DNA from: Undibacterium sp. KW1
Lineage (GTDB): Bacteria; Pseudomonadota; Gammaproteobacteria; Burkholderiales; Burkholderiaceae_D
NCBI RefSeq assembly: GCF_009937955.1
Contig: NZ_AP018439.1
Span: 3,658,001 to 3,722,000, forward strand
Direction of reading: 5' to 3'
DNA: 64,000 nt
A model generated the notes under the pieces. That model was not told where the DNA came from and made no database searches. It worked only from the letters and a program-made list of their open reading frames with translations. The position numbers were made by a program, and so were the translations under genes. Shown here piece after piece: positions 56,472 through 64,000 of this stretch; position 1 is the stretch's first letter; each line of letters begins with the position of its first letter.

Positions 56472-57775
56472 AAGCACGCTGGACTAATCGTCTGAGTCAA
56501 TTCGGTCTTTGCCTTTTCCTCACATTGACAGCGCTATCCGGTGCCAGGCTGGCCAGTGCAGACACTGTCGTCGAACAGGAGCAGAACACAGCAAAGGAAC
56601 CTGAAGCCAAGCGCCGGATACTGGTCATGCTGCACTTGCCTGCCCCGCATTTTCGCCCGGATGTTAGTTATAGCGGTGGTTACAGCAATGATGTCAGCCG
56701 CACCGCACGTCGTCGTATCGCTGAAGAACTGGCGCGCACCCATGGCCTGAAACTGCTGGAAGACTGGCCCATGCCAGTGCTGAATGTGGATTGCTTTGTC
56801 ATGGAAGAAAGCGATGCCATCTCTGAAGAACAGACCATCGCCAGCCTGAGCAAGGATGCCCGTGTAGCCTGGGTGCAGACCATCAATACCTTTGATGCAC
56901 AGGCAAAAAGCGACCCGCTGTTCCCGGTCCAGCCTGCGAACAAATACTGGCAGCTTGATGAAATACGCAAGATTGCGACTGGCCGCAATGTGGTCGTGGC
57001 GATCATCGACAGCGGGGTAGAAATCAAGCACCCTGATCTGGCCGGACAAATCTCGCTGAATCAAAACTTCATCGATGGTAATCCTTATATTGGTGAAAAC
57101 CATGGTACAGGCGTGGCTGGCGTTATCGCCGCGCGTGCTGGCAATGGCGTCGGTATAGAGGGCATCGCGCCGAATACCCATGTCATGGCCCTCAGAGCGT
57201 GCTGGCAAGAGCCAGAAAATAAAACCAGGTGCAATAGCTTCACCCTCGGCAAGGCACTTAATTTCGCCCTGACGCAGGGTGTGCAAGTGATTAACATGAG
57301 TTTGTCTGGCCCGCCAGACCGCCTGTTGAGGCAATTGCTTGATGCTGCCATTTCCCGCAATATCAAGATAGTAGGTGCCATGGACCCCAACCGTGCCGAT
57401 GGCGGCTTCCCGGCTTCACATCCTGGTGTGTTTGCGGTAGCAGACAGCAAAACGAAATTGCTGACGAATGACATACTAATAGCACCAGGGCGTGATATTC
57501 CTACGACTGCGCCAGGGGCTCGCTGGAGCTTTGTCTCTGGCTCATCATATTCGGCCGCGCATATCTCAGGCATGATGGCCTTGCTCAGCGAACTGAAGCC
57601 ATCAGCCAGCCTCGCACAAATACGTGCTGACCTGGTGGTTAATCCGGTGAGCCAGGGTGACACTAATATCAGTGGGCAAGTCAACCTGTGCGCCACTCTC
57701 AGCAAACTGACGAGTAAATGCGCCTGTTCTTGCCATTTGACACCCTCTTCAGCAACGGCAGCACATCAACCCTAG
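56468..57775 (+). CDS. S8-family (subtilisin-like) serine protease
   Basis: A 435-residue secreted protein with a signal peptide (FGLCLFLTLTALSGARLASADT). A prosegment region is followed by the catalytic domain with D181 (AIIDSGVE), H212 (HGTGVAGVIAARAG) and S360 (GSSYSAAH), so the triad is intact. The usual oxyanion-hole AAGN is replaced by GAMDPN, so that Asn position is uncertain. The C-terminus has a cysteine-rich end (CACSCHLTP). It overlaps the anti-sigma gene by 4 bp and probably acts on it or takes its signal, or is inhibited by its periplasmic domain. Confidence 0.9.
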   Translation: MKARWTNRLSQFGLCLFLTLTALSGARLASADTVVEQEQNTAKEPEAKRRILVMLHLPAPHFRPDVSYSGGYSNDVSRTARRRIAEELARTHGLKLLEDWPMPVLNVDCFVMEESDAISEEQTIASLSKDARVAWVQTINTFDAQAKSDPLFPVQPANKYWQLDEIRKIATGRNVVVAIIDSGVEIKHPDLAGQISLNQNFIDGNPYIGENHGTGVAGVIAARAGNGVGIEGIAPNTHVMALRACWQEPENKTRCNSFTLGKALNFALTQGVQVINMSLSGPPDRLLRQLLDAAISRNIKIVGAMDPNRADGGFPASHPGVFAVADSKTKLLTNDILIAPGRDIPTTAPGARWSFVSGSSYSAAHISGMMALLSELKPSASLAQIRADLVVNPVSQGDTNISGQVNLCATLSKLTSKCACSCHLTPSSATAAHQP

Positions 57776-57812
57776 TAGATATATGTTATATCCCATGTAT
57801 CTTCATTAAGGA

Positions 57813-58511
57813 ATGGTATTGCTTAAATTTTGTGTGATTCTGGTCTTTTCCATCTTTGCTGTTGCTGGCAAGGCATGCGCACAAGTCAGTGGCAGTATCA
57901 CGCTTGCTTCCGATTATAGTTACCGCGGTATCTCGCTGAGTAATGAGCAGCCAGTAGTGCAATTAAACATGGTCTATGATGCGCCAGACGGCTGGTATGC
58001 CGGTGCTTTCGGTTCAAAAGTTAAACTGAATGGGGATAGCAGTGACGGCGAACAAATCTTGCTGTATTCGGGATTTTCTCGACGTCTGCGCAGCGGCTTG
58101 ATCTGGGAGGCTGGCGCTACTGCGGCACTTTTCCCTAAATCTACCGACCTTAATTACGGCGAAGTGTTTACCGGACTGATGTTCGATAATCTCAATGCCA
58201 GAATTTATTACTCTCCCAATTACATAGGACTTAATAGCAAGACCCTGTATCTGGAAGCCAATGCAGACTACCAGTTGCGAGAGCGTCTGGATCTGTTTTC
58301 CCACATAGGCTGGCTGGTTTATCCAGATGGTAAAGTCGGGCAGGTAAACCGCAACCGCGTTGATGTGCGCATAGGGGTAGGCAGTAATTTTTCTTCCTGG
58401 AAGTTGCAACTGGCTTATGGCATCACCAGACCACAGTACAGTTACAGCACAGGAAAGTACCAGAGCAACTCCCGCAACAGCCTGGTATTCAGCGCCAGCT
58501 ATTTATTCTGA
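57813..58511 (+). CDS. TorF-family putative porin
   Basis: A 232-residue outer-membrane protein: signal (CVILVFSIFAVAGKACAQ), then GSITLASDYSYRGISLSNEQPVVQ in part, the TorF signature, and strand-rich sequence ending SASYLF with a terminal aromatic. It follows the protease gene by 37 bp and may be part of the same operon, thus under the ECF sigma factor. Confidence 0.9.
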   Translation: MVLLKFCVILVFSIFAVAGKACAQVSGSITLASDYSYRGISLSNEQPVVQLNMVYDAPDGWYAGAFGSKVKLNGDSSDGEQILLYSGFSRRLRSGLIWEAGATAALFPKSTDLNYGEVFTGLMFDNLNARIYYSPNYIGLNSKTLYLEANADYQLRERLDLFSHIGWLVYPDGKVGQVNRNRVDVRIGVGSNFSSWKLQLAYGITRPQYSYSTGKYQSNSRNSLVFSASYLF

Positions 58512-58538
58512 CGGATTTGCCGTTTTTGCTATTAAGTA

Positions 58539-58550
58539 AAGCAGGCTAGC
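58539..58550. repeat. 12-bp direct repeat, copy 1
   Basis: AAGCAGGCTAGC, repeated exactly at 58638-58649, 99 bp away, in the phasin leader. Confidence 0.85.
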
Positions 58551-58637
58551 CCAGACAATCAGCGCCCCTTGATTTTTCTTCAATACAGCAATATTTCACC
58601 AGCAGATATTGCGATGCAAAAATAATGCTTACAAATT

Positions 58638-58649
58638 AAGCAGGCTAGC
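58638..58649. repeat. 12-bp direct repeat, copy 2
   Basis: Second exact copy of AAGCAGGCTAGC, 122 bp before the phasin start and 26 bp before the TGC-rich motif. Confidence 0.85.
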
Positions 58650-58674
58650 GCTAAAATGCGTTATTAACAAATAA

Positions 58675-58686
58675 TGCTGCATTGCG
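58675..58686 (+). promoter_or_regulatory. TGC-rich motif upstream of the phasin, shared with phaC
   Basis: TGCTGCATTGCG, nearly the same as the motif 89 bp before phaC (10717-10729). It begins 96 bp before the phasin start. A PhaR-type repressor is a plausible binder; this is inference. Confidence 0.4.
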
Positions 58687-58770
58687 CCATTTTTTAAAGC
58701 CATTTAAAACAGAATATCGTTTTAAAGACTTTTAGTTATTGCCGCCTCATCCCACACTCTGGAGAGTTTC

Positions 58771-59844
58771 ATGTCTTTGCTTACTGAACAATTATCATCT
58801 GCTGCCCAGAATCAATTGGCGAAACAAATTGCCGTTTTTCAGGCATGGTCACAACTGGCCTTTGGCGGCCTGGAAAAACTGATCACCCTGAATTTCAATA
58901 CTGCCAAACAATCACTGGAAAATGCAAATAGCGTGACCCATGAACTGTTTGCGGTCAAACAAGCGCAAGAATTGCTGGACTTGAGCCGCTCGCAGGCTCA
59001 GCCACAACTGGAAAAAATCCTGTCCTATGGCCGCGAACTGGCCGCCATCAGCATTGATACCCGCACTGAATTGTGGCAAATCGTCAGCAAGCAAGGTAAT
59101 GCTGAGATAGTCGCTACAGTTGCCATTGCTAAGCCAGCTCTTAAAGCCGCGCCTGCCGCAGTTACAAAACCAGTAGTGACAAAACCAGTCGTTGCAAAAC
59201 CAGCAGTTACAAAACCAGCAGTTACAAAGCCAGTCGTTGCAAAACCAGCAGTTACAAAGCCAGCGGTCAAAAAACTCGCTGCCAAACCTATTGCAGCGAC
59301 CAAGCAACTGACTTTGCTGGCTGAGCCAGAAGTCAAAACCGCAAAAACACCTGCCAAACCGAAAGCTGTTGCCAAGGTCGCAGAAAAGCCAGTAGCCAAA
59401 GTCGCAGCCAAACCTGCGGCCAAGGCCCCCGCGACAAAGACTGTGATCAAGCCAGTTCCAGCCAAAACTGAAGCAGTAAAAAAACCTGTGAAAACCACCG
59501 CAGCAGCAGCAGTTGAAGCTACACCGGCTGCGCCTGTTCCAGTCATTACCCCGGCAGAGCCTTTGCCAGCAGCAACGACTGCTGTAATAGAAAAAACTCT
59601 GGAAAAGAAAACCAGTCCGGCCAAAAAGCCAGCCGCAAAAACTGAGGCAGCAGACAGTGCAACTCCAGTTAAAACGGACAGCGCACCTGCAGCCAGTACT
59701 GAGAAAAAATCTGCTGTGAAATTTCCATTTCCAGCCACATCAAATTTGAAGAAGGCACCTGGCTTTCCAGCCAATAACGGCAAACCAGCCTACAAGGCAA
59801 AATCCAGCGCCGCCACAGGTGCCAAGAAGCCAGTTCGTCAGTAA
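58771..59844 (+). CDS. Phasin with long lysine/alanine/proline tail
   Basis: A 357-residue granule protein. Residues 1-125 form a helical phasin domain (LAKQIAVFQAWSQLAFGGLEKL, AKQSLENANSVTHELFAVKQAQELLDLSRSQAQPQLEK in parts). From about 126 the protein is an Ala/Lys/Pro/Val-rich, basic, disordered tail with seven 5-residue repeats (V-T/A-K-P-V/A) at 131-165 and more AKP/KPAAK motifs, like histone H1 or PhaM tails. This suggests the phasin may also bind DNA or other granules, as PhaM does in Cupriavidus; that is inference. A hairpin terminator follows the gene. Confidence 0.9.
   Translation: MSLLTEQLSSAAQNQLAKQIAVFQAWSQLAFGGLEKLITLNFNTAKQSLENANSVTHELFAVKQAQELLDLSRSQAQPQLEKILSYGRELAAISIDTRTELWQIVSKQGNAEIVATVAIAKPALKAAPAAVTKPVVTKPVVAKPAVTKPAVTKPVVAKPAVTKPAVKKLAAKPIAATKQLTLLAEPEVKTAKTPAKPKAVAKVAEKPVAKVAAKPAAKAPATKTVIKPVPAKTEAVKKPVKTTAAAAVEATPAAPVPVITPAEPLPAATTAVIEKTLEKKTSPAKKPAAKTEAADSATPVKTDSAPAASTEKKSAVKFPFPATSNLKKAPGFPANNGKPAYKAKSSAATGAKKPVRQ
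59161..59265 (+). repeat. Seven 15-bp tandem units in the phasin gene
   Basis: Degenerate units of the form GTT(A/G)CAAA(A/G)CCAG(C/T)N encode V-(T/A)-K-P-(V/A), in frame with the phasin. Copy number may vary between strains. Confidence 0.85.
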
Positions 59845-59862
59845 TAAAACAGGCAATAAAAT

Positions 59863-59904
59863 AAGCCGCCGTGCTGATCAGCTTTGATCGGCATTGCGGC
59901 TTTA
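59863..59904 (+). terminator. Terminator hairpin after the phasin gene
   Basis: AAGCCGC (59863-59869) pairs with GCGGCTT (59896-59902) and the inside continues as a nearly complete 9-10-bp stem (one mismatch, two wobbles) around the loop AGCTTT. A short T-rich TTTAT follows. Confidence 0.75.
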
Positions 59905-59930
59905 TCACATCTGCTGACTGTCTCTAAACC

Positions 59931-60961
59931 CTATTCATCCTGACGGCTGCCCTTGCGATAATCAGTAGGACTGCTACCGGTCCAATGTTTGAATGCGCGG
60001 CAAAAACCAGTGGCATCGAAGAAGCCCAGATCGAAGGCCAGCGTTGCTATTGCCGTGTTCGAGTTTGTCAACCTATGGACGGCAATATCGCGTCGCAGCC
60101 CGTCTTTCACCGCCTGAAAATGCGTTCCTTCCTCTGCAAATCGGCGGTTCAGTGTGCGCACGGAAGTATGCAATACCTTTGCTAGATCCTGTATTGTCAC
60201 TGGCTGGGCAATATGCGGTTCAAGGTATTCGCGCGTTTTGGCGACTAGCGAAGCGCGGTGAAATGCGCTGAAGGTCCAGTCCTCCGGTGCACGTTTCAGG
60301 AATGCCCATAGCTCGTGCTTTTCGCGTTTGAATAACTCTGCACAATCCTGGTATGAAAAGTAAATGCCCGTCATGCCAGCATCGAAGCTCACCTCACCGG
60401 GATACAGGAACGCATAGTCATCCGCGTGTCTGGGCCGGGTGAAGCTGAACTCGACACGGTGCAGGTTGATCTCCCTGCCCAGCAGCCAGGATGCGATGCC
60501 GTGTATCAGCTTCATCATCAACTCATGCCCGAGTGGCGTGACCTGCGTACCAGGTGTTCTTTCTGCTAGAGCCAGCCTTACCAGATTATTTTTTGTTGAA
60601 ATCTGCAGCCGGTAATCGTCCAGGAGCAAATTCCAGAAGCGGACAAAACGATGCAAAGCGACCAGCACGGTTGGAGCATCCAGCAGGCTGAGCATCAGGT
60701 ATTTCAGGGTGCCAGTGCGGACAGGCCGGGACCACAAGCCCAGCATTTCGTCATCCAGCGTCGCGGCGACTGTTCTGTATAGCGCGACGTATTGCTGACG
60801 CGTCAGCCGTGCATCAGGCTGATGGAGCAGAGACTGGGGATAGCAGCGCTCGCCAGTACCTGCGCCGTCACTTTTTCCCCATGCTGAGTGCGCACGAAGT
60901 GCAACATGCCATGCAGGAAATGGGCTGAAACAGTAAGAGTGCCTTGCCAGGATAGCGTCAT
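59931..60961 (-). pseudogene. AraC-family regulator interrupted by a frameshift
   Basis: The C-terminal 271 residues (from 60746) hold part of the AraC arabinose-binding domain (SRPVRTGTLKYLMLSLLDAP) and a full AraC helix-turn-helix (TIQDLAKVLHTSVRTLNRRF, IATLAFDLGFFDATGFCRAF). The missing start lies in another frame: ATG 60961 begins MTLSWQGTLTVSAHFLHGML and runs 42 codons to AAIP. At 60836-60839 (GGGG on the plus strand) adding one C to the coding strand joins it to QSLLHQPDARLTRQQYVALY, giving about 343 residues, the normal length. So one base is missing from a four-base run. It is divergent from the KAS II gene. Confidence 0.85.
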
Positions 60962-60973
60962 AGTTCTTTCATT

Positions 60974-60991
60974 ATGGCGCATTTTGCATAT
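60974..60991 (+). promoter_or_regulatory. Candidate AraC-type operator repeat, copy 1
   Basis: ATGGCGCATTTTGCATAT. A near copy (16 of 18 bases) lies at 61083-61100, 109 bp downstream, about ten helical turns. Placed between the frameshifted AraC gene and the KAS II gene. Confidence 0.45.
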
Positions 60992-61021
60992 TCATTGGCG
61001 TGATGTGCCGATTTTTTATCT

Positions 61022-61047
61022 ATCATCACCCTATACTTATTGATGAT
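61022..61047. promoter_or_regulatory. Perfect 7-bp inverted repeat between araC and KAS II
   Basis: ATCATCA (61022-61028) and TGATGAT (61041-61047) flank a 12-bp spacer, midway between the two 18-bp direct repeats. Confidence 0.45.
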
Positions 61048-61082
61048 TTCAACCACGACCTTGGTGTGCGTTTAGCCGCTGC

Positions 61083-61100
61083 ATGGCGTATTTTGCCTAT
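61083..61100 (+). promoter_or_regulatory. Candidate AraC-type operator repeat, copy 2
   Basis: ATGGCGTATTTTGCCTAT, 16 of 18 identical to 60974-60991, ending about 41 bp before the KAS II start. Close enough to its promoter to control it. Confidence 0.45.
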
Positions 61101-61141
61101 CGTAATCTGCGCATTTTCATTGATCAAAACAGGAGCATGAT

Positions 61142-62410
61142 GTGAATACAAGACGAATTGTCGTGACAGGCATGGGTATGGTGTCGCCGCTGGGCTGCGG
61201 TGTTGAGGCTGTGTGGCAACGCCTCTTGAATGGGCATTCAGGTTTGGCTTTACTGCCTGAAGAAGTCACTGAAGGGATAGCAGCCAAAGTTGCTGGCGTC
61301 GTACCCGAATTGTCGCCAGACCGCCCATGGGGATTCGACCCTGCCCTCTCCGTGGAACCCAAGGACCACAAGAAAATGGACAGGTTCAGCCTGTTTGCCC
61401 TGGCAGCAGCGCAGGAGGCCTTGAACCAGGCGCGCTGGCAGCCCGGTACAGACAGCGAACGTGAAAGGACGGCCACCATCGTCGGCTCAGGCGTGGGCGG
61501 GTTCGGCGCTATTGTTGATGCAGTGAGAACCACTGATGGTCGTGGGCCAAAACGGCTTTCGCCTTTTACCGTCCCGAGTTTTCTGGCCAATATGGCAGCT
61601 GGACACATCTCCATACGCCATGGCTTTCGTGGCCCATTAGGCGCACCTGTCACCGCCTGCGCGGCCAGCGCGCAGGCGATTGGCGACGCAGCACGCCTGA
61701 TACGTGCTGGTGAAGCCGACATTGCCTTGTGTGGCGGGGCCGAAGCCTGCATTGACCGTGTCAGCTTTGGCGCATTCGCTGCCGCAAGAACCATGTCCAC
61801 CAGCTTTAATGATCATCCCACGCAGGCATCGCGCCCCTTCGATATCGAGCGTGACGGCTTTGTCATGGGAGAAGGAGCAGGCATGCTGGTCATTGAAGAA
61901 CTCGAACATGCCTTGCGCCGTGGTGCCACGCCGATTGCAGAACTGCTGGGCTATGGCACCAGCGCTGACGCGTATCACATGACGTCTCCCCCCGCTGACG
62001 GCGACGGTGGCCGACGCGCCATGGAACTGGCGATACGGCAAGCCGGGCTAGTGCCCGGACAGATAGGGCATTTGAACGCCCACGCAACATCAACACCAGT
62101 CGGCGACATCAGCGAACTGGCTGCCATCAAGGCGATATTCGGAACAGGTCGCGGCCCTGCCGTATCTGCCACCAAATCCTCAACAGGACATTTGCTCGGC
62201 GCAGCAGGTGGTGTGGAAGCGATCTTCACTGTGCTTGCCTTGCGTGATCAGATGGCACCTCCGACACTGAACCTTGCACAGCCAGATCCTGCCTCCGAGG
62301 GCATAGAGATAGTCACTGGTACGGCCCGCAAAATAGCTACGGACTATGCCATCTCCAATGGCTTCGGTTTTGGTGGTGTCAATGCCAGCCTGGTATTTCG
62401 TCGATTTTGA
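61142..62410 (+). CDS. Beta-ketoacyl-ACP synthase II-type (FabF-like)
   Basis: A 422-residue thiolase-fold condensing enzyme. The catalytic Cys is in VTACAASAQAIGDA, the two histidines in NAHATSTPVGD and KSSTGHLLGAAGG, and the closing NGFGFGGVNASLVF is family typical. It elongates acyl-ACP with malonyl-ACP. The start is GTG 61142 with AGGAG 7 nt upstream. It stands alone, without fabG, acpP or fabD, and is divergent from an AraC-type regulator, so it may be a specialised KAS with induced expression rather than the housekeeping FabF. Confidence 0.9.
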   Translation: MNTRRIVVTGMGMVSPLGCGVEAVWQRLLNGHSGLALLPEEVTEGIAAKVAGVVPELSPDRPWGFDPALSVEPKDHKKMDRFSLFALAAAQEALNQARWQPGTDSERERTATIVGSGVGGFGAIVDAVRTTDGRGPKRLSPFTVPSFLANMAAGHISIRHGFRGPLGAPVTACAASAQAIGDAARLIRAGEADIALCGGAEACIDRVSFGAFAAARTMSTSFNDHPTQASRPFDIERDGFVMGEGAGMLVIEELEHALRRGATPIAELLGYGTSADAYHMTSPPADGDGGRRAMELAIRQAGLVPGQIGHLNAHATSTPVGDISELAAIKAIFGTGRGPAVSATKSSTGHLLGAAGGVEAIFTVLALRDQMAPPTLNLAQPDPASEGIEIVTGTARKIATDYAISNGFGFGGVNASLVFRRF

Positions 62411-62541
62411 TTTTTATGGAGGGCTGGAAGAAGAGTTGACATGCAGGCAACCATGAAAAATGTATCTCTAAAGCAAAAACTATACTTTTTCCTTATCATT
62501 TTGCTCTGAAATTGCCTTGCAGTGTCAGTTGATCGCTTAGA

Positions 62542-63318
62542 ATGAATCAAACATCTGGCGATAATAAAATGAATCTTTACCAGTTAGCGGGCATGTTGTG
62601 CACGGCAGGCATATTTACAATCCGTCAAAGTGCGTATGCACAAGAACCTATCACAGTTGCCTGGCGTATCAAACCGCCGCATCAATACCTGGAAAATGGT
62701 GTGGAAAAAGGCGTATTGCTTGAGCGTGCCAAACAGGTCTTCAGCAATGCGCAAATCCCGCACCGTTTTGTCGAAGAACCGGCAAAACGTATCTGGAGTA
62801 ATTTTTCCGGCGGCTCCAAGAATTATTGCTCATTCGGCTGGTACCGTATCCCGGAGAGAGAAACCCTGGTGCAGTTTTCAGAAGTATTTCATACTGACCC
62901 GCCGCATACCCTGCTGGTCAGCCCGGCTGCGGCCAAACAAGTGGCTGCGCACCGTTCACTGAAGTCCCTGATGTCCGACCCCAGTCTGACGCTGGGCATA
63001 GTCGATGCAGTGTCATATGGCCCTGAACTGGATACCATGTTCACGACCACTAAAAACAAGGTCGAACGCAGCACTACCCTGCCCATGATCATGGCCCGCA
63101 TGGTAGCTGCCAACCGCGCATCCTATATGCTGATAGACAGGGAAGACTGGGAATACCTGAAGGACAAGGAAGAAAGCCTGAGCCAGACCACGCAAATGGA
63201 TTTACAAGGCATGCCTGCAGGCTTGAACCGCTATATCGTGTGCAGCAAGGATGTCACGGCAGAGCAAATGCGCAAGATCAATACGGCTTTGCTCAAGATA
63301 TATCCGGTGAGGAAATAA
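62542..63318 (+). CDS. Periplasmic solute-binding protein (SBP_bac_3-like)
   Basis: About 258 residues with a signal-like N-terminus (LAGMLCTAGIFTIRQSAYAQEP) and a type II binding fold (GVLLERAKQVFSNAQIPHRFVEEP, NYCSFGWYRIPERETLVQFSEVFH in part, TLGIVDAVSYGPELDTMF). No transporter genes are close, as for the orphan at 12706-13542. ATG 62542 or ATG 62569 may start it; neither has a clear ribosome site. Confidence 0.78.
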   Translation: MNQTSGDNKMNLYQLAGMLCTAGIFTIRQSAYAQEPITVAWRIKPPHQYLENGVEKGVLLERAKQVFSNAQIPHRFVEEPAKRIWSNFSGGSKNYCSFGWYRIPERETLVQFSEVFHTDPPHTLLVSPAAAKQVAAHRSLKSLMSDPSLTLGIVDAVSYGPELDTMFTTTKNKVERSTTLPMIMARMVAANRASYMLIDREDWEYLKDKEESLSQTTQMDLQGMPAGLNRYIVCSKDVTAEQMRKINTALLKIYPVRK

Positions 63319-63326
63319 CAAGTTGA

Positions 63327-63857
63327 CTAAGCCAGCTTTTCCCACTCATCCCTGAGCAAGGCGTACATAGCGATATCGCGGTGTTTACCACGTGAGAATG
63401 TGGCACCCCGTGCTACCCCTTCTTTCTGGAAACCACAATTGATTGCCACTTTTTCTGAAGCGATATTGTCAATGTTCATGTGAATTTCGAGGCGGTTGAT
63501 GAGCATGGTACTGAACAGATAATTCCTGAGCAATTTGACAGCCTCGGTCATGATGCCTTTGCCGTGCAGGTTTTTGACGAACATGCCATAACCGATTTCG
63601 CGGGAATTGAAATAAGGTACAGTCTTGAAATGGAAAACACGGCCTATGATCTTCTCATTTTCATCAATGATCAAAAACGTCTCGACCTGCTCTTTGGAAC
63701 GTGATTCATCTTCAAATTTCTTCTCTGCCACACCTGGCAACATCAATTCCTGGGACAAAAAATCACCCTTGGCATCAGGGTGATTCATCAGGTCCAACAG
63801 GGTCATGACATCTTCTTTCCTGACGTGGCGCAGGTGAAAGCAACTTCCTTTGATCAT
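63327..63857 (-). CDS. GNAT-family N-acetyltransferase
   Basis: A 176-residue acetyltransferase of the RimJ/RimL-like type: FHLRHVRKEDVMTLLDLM at the start, IGRVFHFKTVPYFNSREIGYGM, the acetyl-CoA-binding HGKGIMTEAVKLLRNY, and NIDNIASEKVAINCGFQKEGVARG in part. Substrate unknown; relatives acetylate ribosomal protein or small-molecule amines. ATG 63857 has AGGAG 9 nt upstream; the frame extends to 63926. Confidence 0.88.
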   Translation of the reverse strand: MIKGSCFHLRHVRKEDVMTLLDLMNHPDAKGDFLSQELMLPGVAEKKFEDESRSKEQVETFLIIDENEKIIGRVFHFKTVPYFNSREIGYGMFVKNLHGKGIMTEAVKLLRNYLFSTMLINRLEIHMNIDNIASEKVAINCGFQKEGVARGATFSRGKHRDIAMYALLRDEWEKLA

Positions 63858-63961
63858 GCATACACTCCTGTGTTGAGCAATAGTACTGGTCGTCAATATT
63901 CTGATATGGACAAAGGCTAGTGACAAGAGTTCCCGAAATCCTTGGGAATATGCAAGAACGC

Positions 63962-64000
63962 CTAGGTTTCCAGCAAACGCCTTTGCCGCTCTTTTTCTTC
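63962..64000 (-). CDS. C-terminal 12 residues of a gene entering from the right edge
   Basis: On the minus strand an open frame from the right edge reads EEKERQRRLLET and stops at TAG (63962-63964). It is too short to assign. A real gene is plausible because the next gene on this strand begins 104 bp later, but chance is not excluded. Confidence 0.35.
   Translation of the reverse strand, partial: EEKERQRRLLET

Noticed and set aside
59161..59265. Short tandem repeats that could suggest a CRISPR array
   Set aside because: Units are 15 bp, contiguous without spacers and in frame with a protein; no cas genes are present.
59025..59783. Minus-strand open frame of 252 codons opposite the phasin tail
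   Set aside because: Caused by the repetitive Lys/Pro/Ala codons of the phasin; the hydrophobic repeat translation is a complement artefact.

Overview
The window reads as a chromosome segment of a betaproteobacterium of the Burkholderiales, most like an Oxalobacteraceae member (Undibacterium-like). This is inferred from the protein families and gene orders (class I PHA synthase with a MaoC-Pta fusion, FabI and acetate kinase; msbA/waaF/waaL beside dnaE; TorF porin; JDVT-CTERM protein); no rRNA, tRNA or taxonomic marker gene was used. Most genes are GC-moderate. One block (about 31.23-33.65 kb) is strikingly AT-rich and looks acquired.

Layout. 0-10.7 kb: a minus-strand set of eight genes, tolC-type channel, HlyD adaptor, double ABC ATPase, two ABC-2 permeases, then fabI, maoC-pta and ackA. 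It is divergent from phaC (10.8-12.65 kb), with a shared regulatory region carrying an 18-bp palindrome and a TGC-rich motif that recurs upstream of the phasin gene at 58.8 kb. 12.7-15.6 kb: a periplasmic binding protein and a membrane diguanylate cyclase with its own periplasmic binding domain. 15.7-24.65 kb: a minus-strand run of dnaE, an O-antigen ligase-like gene, msbA, a peroxidase-like gene, waaF and a Crp/Fnr regulator. 24.9-29.3 kb: a coupled TonB receptor / binding protein / HAMP-GGDEF operon. 29.5-31.2 kb: glnS.

31.24-33.54 kb: two unfamiliar AT-rich genes, translationally adjacent: a ParB/DGQR-like protein and a protein ending in a HEPN-type RN-x3-H motif. This is the best candidate for an undescribed (possibly defence) system. 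33.7-46.7 kb: mixed accessory and housekeeping genes (a serine beta-lactamase-like protein with altered active-site motifs, LysR/DUF1445/EamA, Hsp20, YkgJ, TfoX, MFS, VOC, EVE, hypothetical lipoprotein).

46.7-54.8 kb: a long minus-strand redox and envelope run: an intramembrane glutamic protease with its JDVT-CTERM substrate (a cytochrome c / choice-of-anchor D protein), TlpA, a DUF4266 lipoprotein ending GGGCGCN, DUF3570, DsbD, TrxB and a MazG-like enzyme. 55.2-57.8 kb: ECF sigma, anti-sigma and subtilase in overlapping frames, then a TorF porin. 58.8-59.8 kb: a phasin with a lysine/proline/alanine tail. 59.9-62.4 kb: a frameshifted AraC-type regulator divergent from a KAS II gene, with paired operator-like repeats between them. 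The window closes with a binding protein, a GNAT acetyltransferase and the tail of one more gene.
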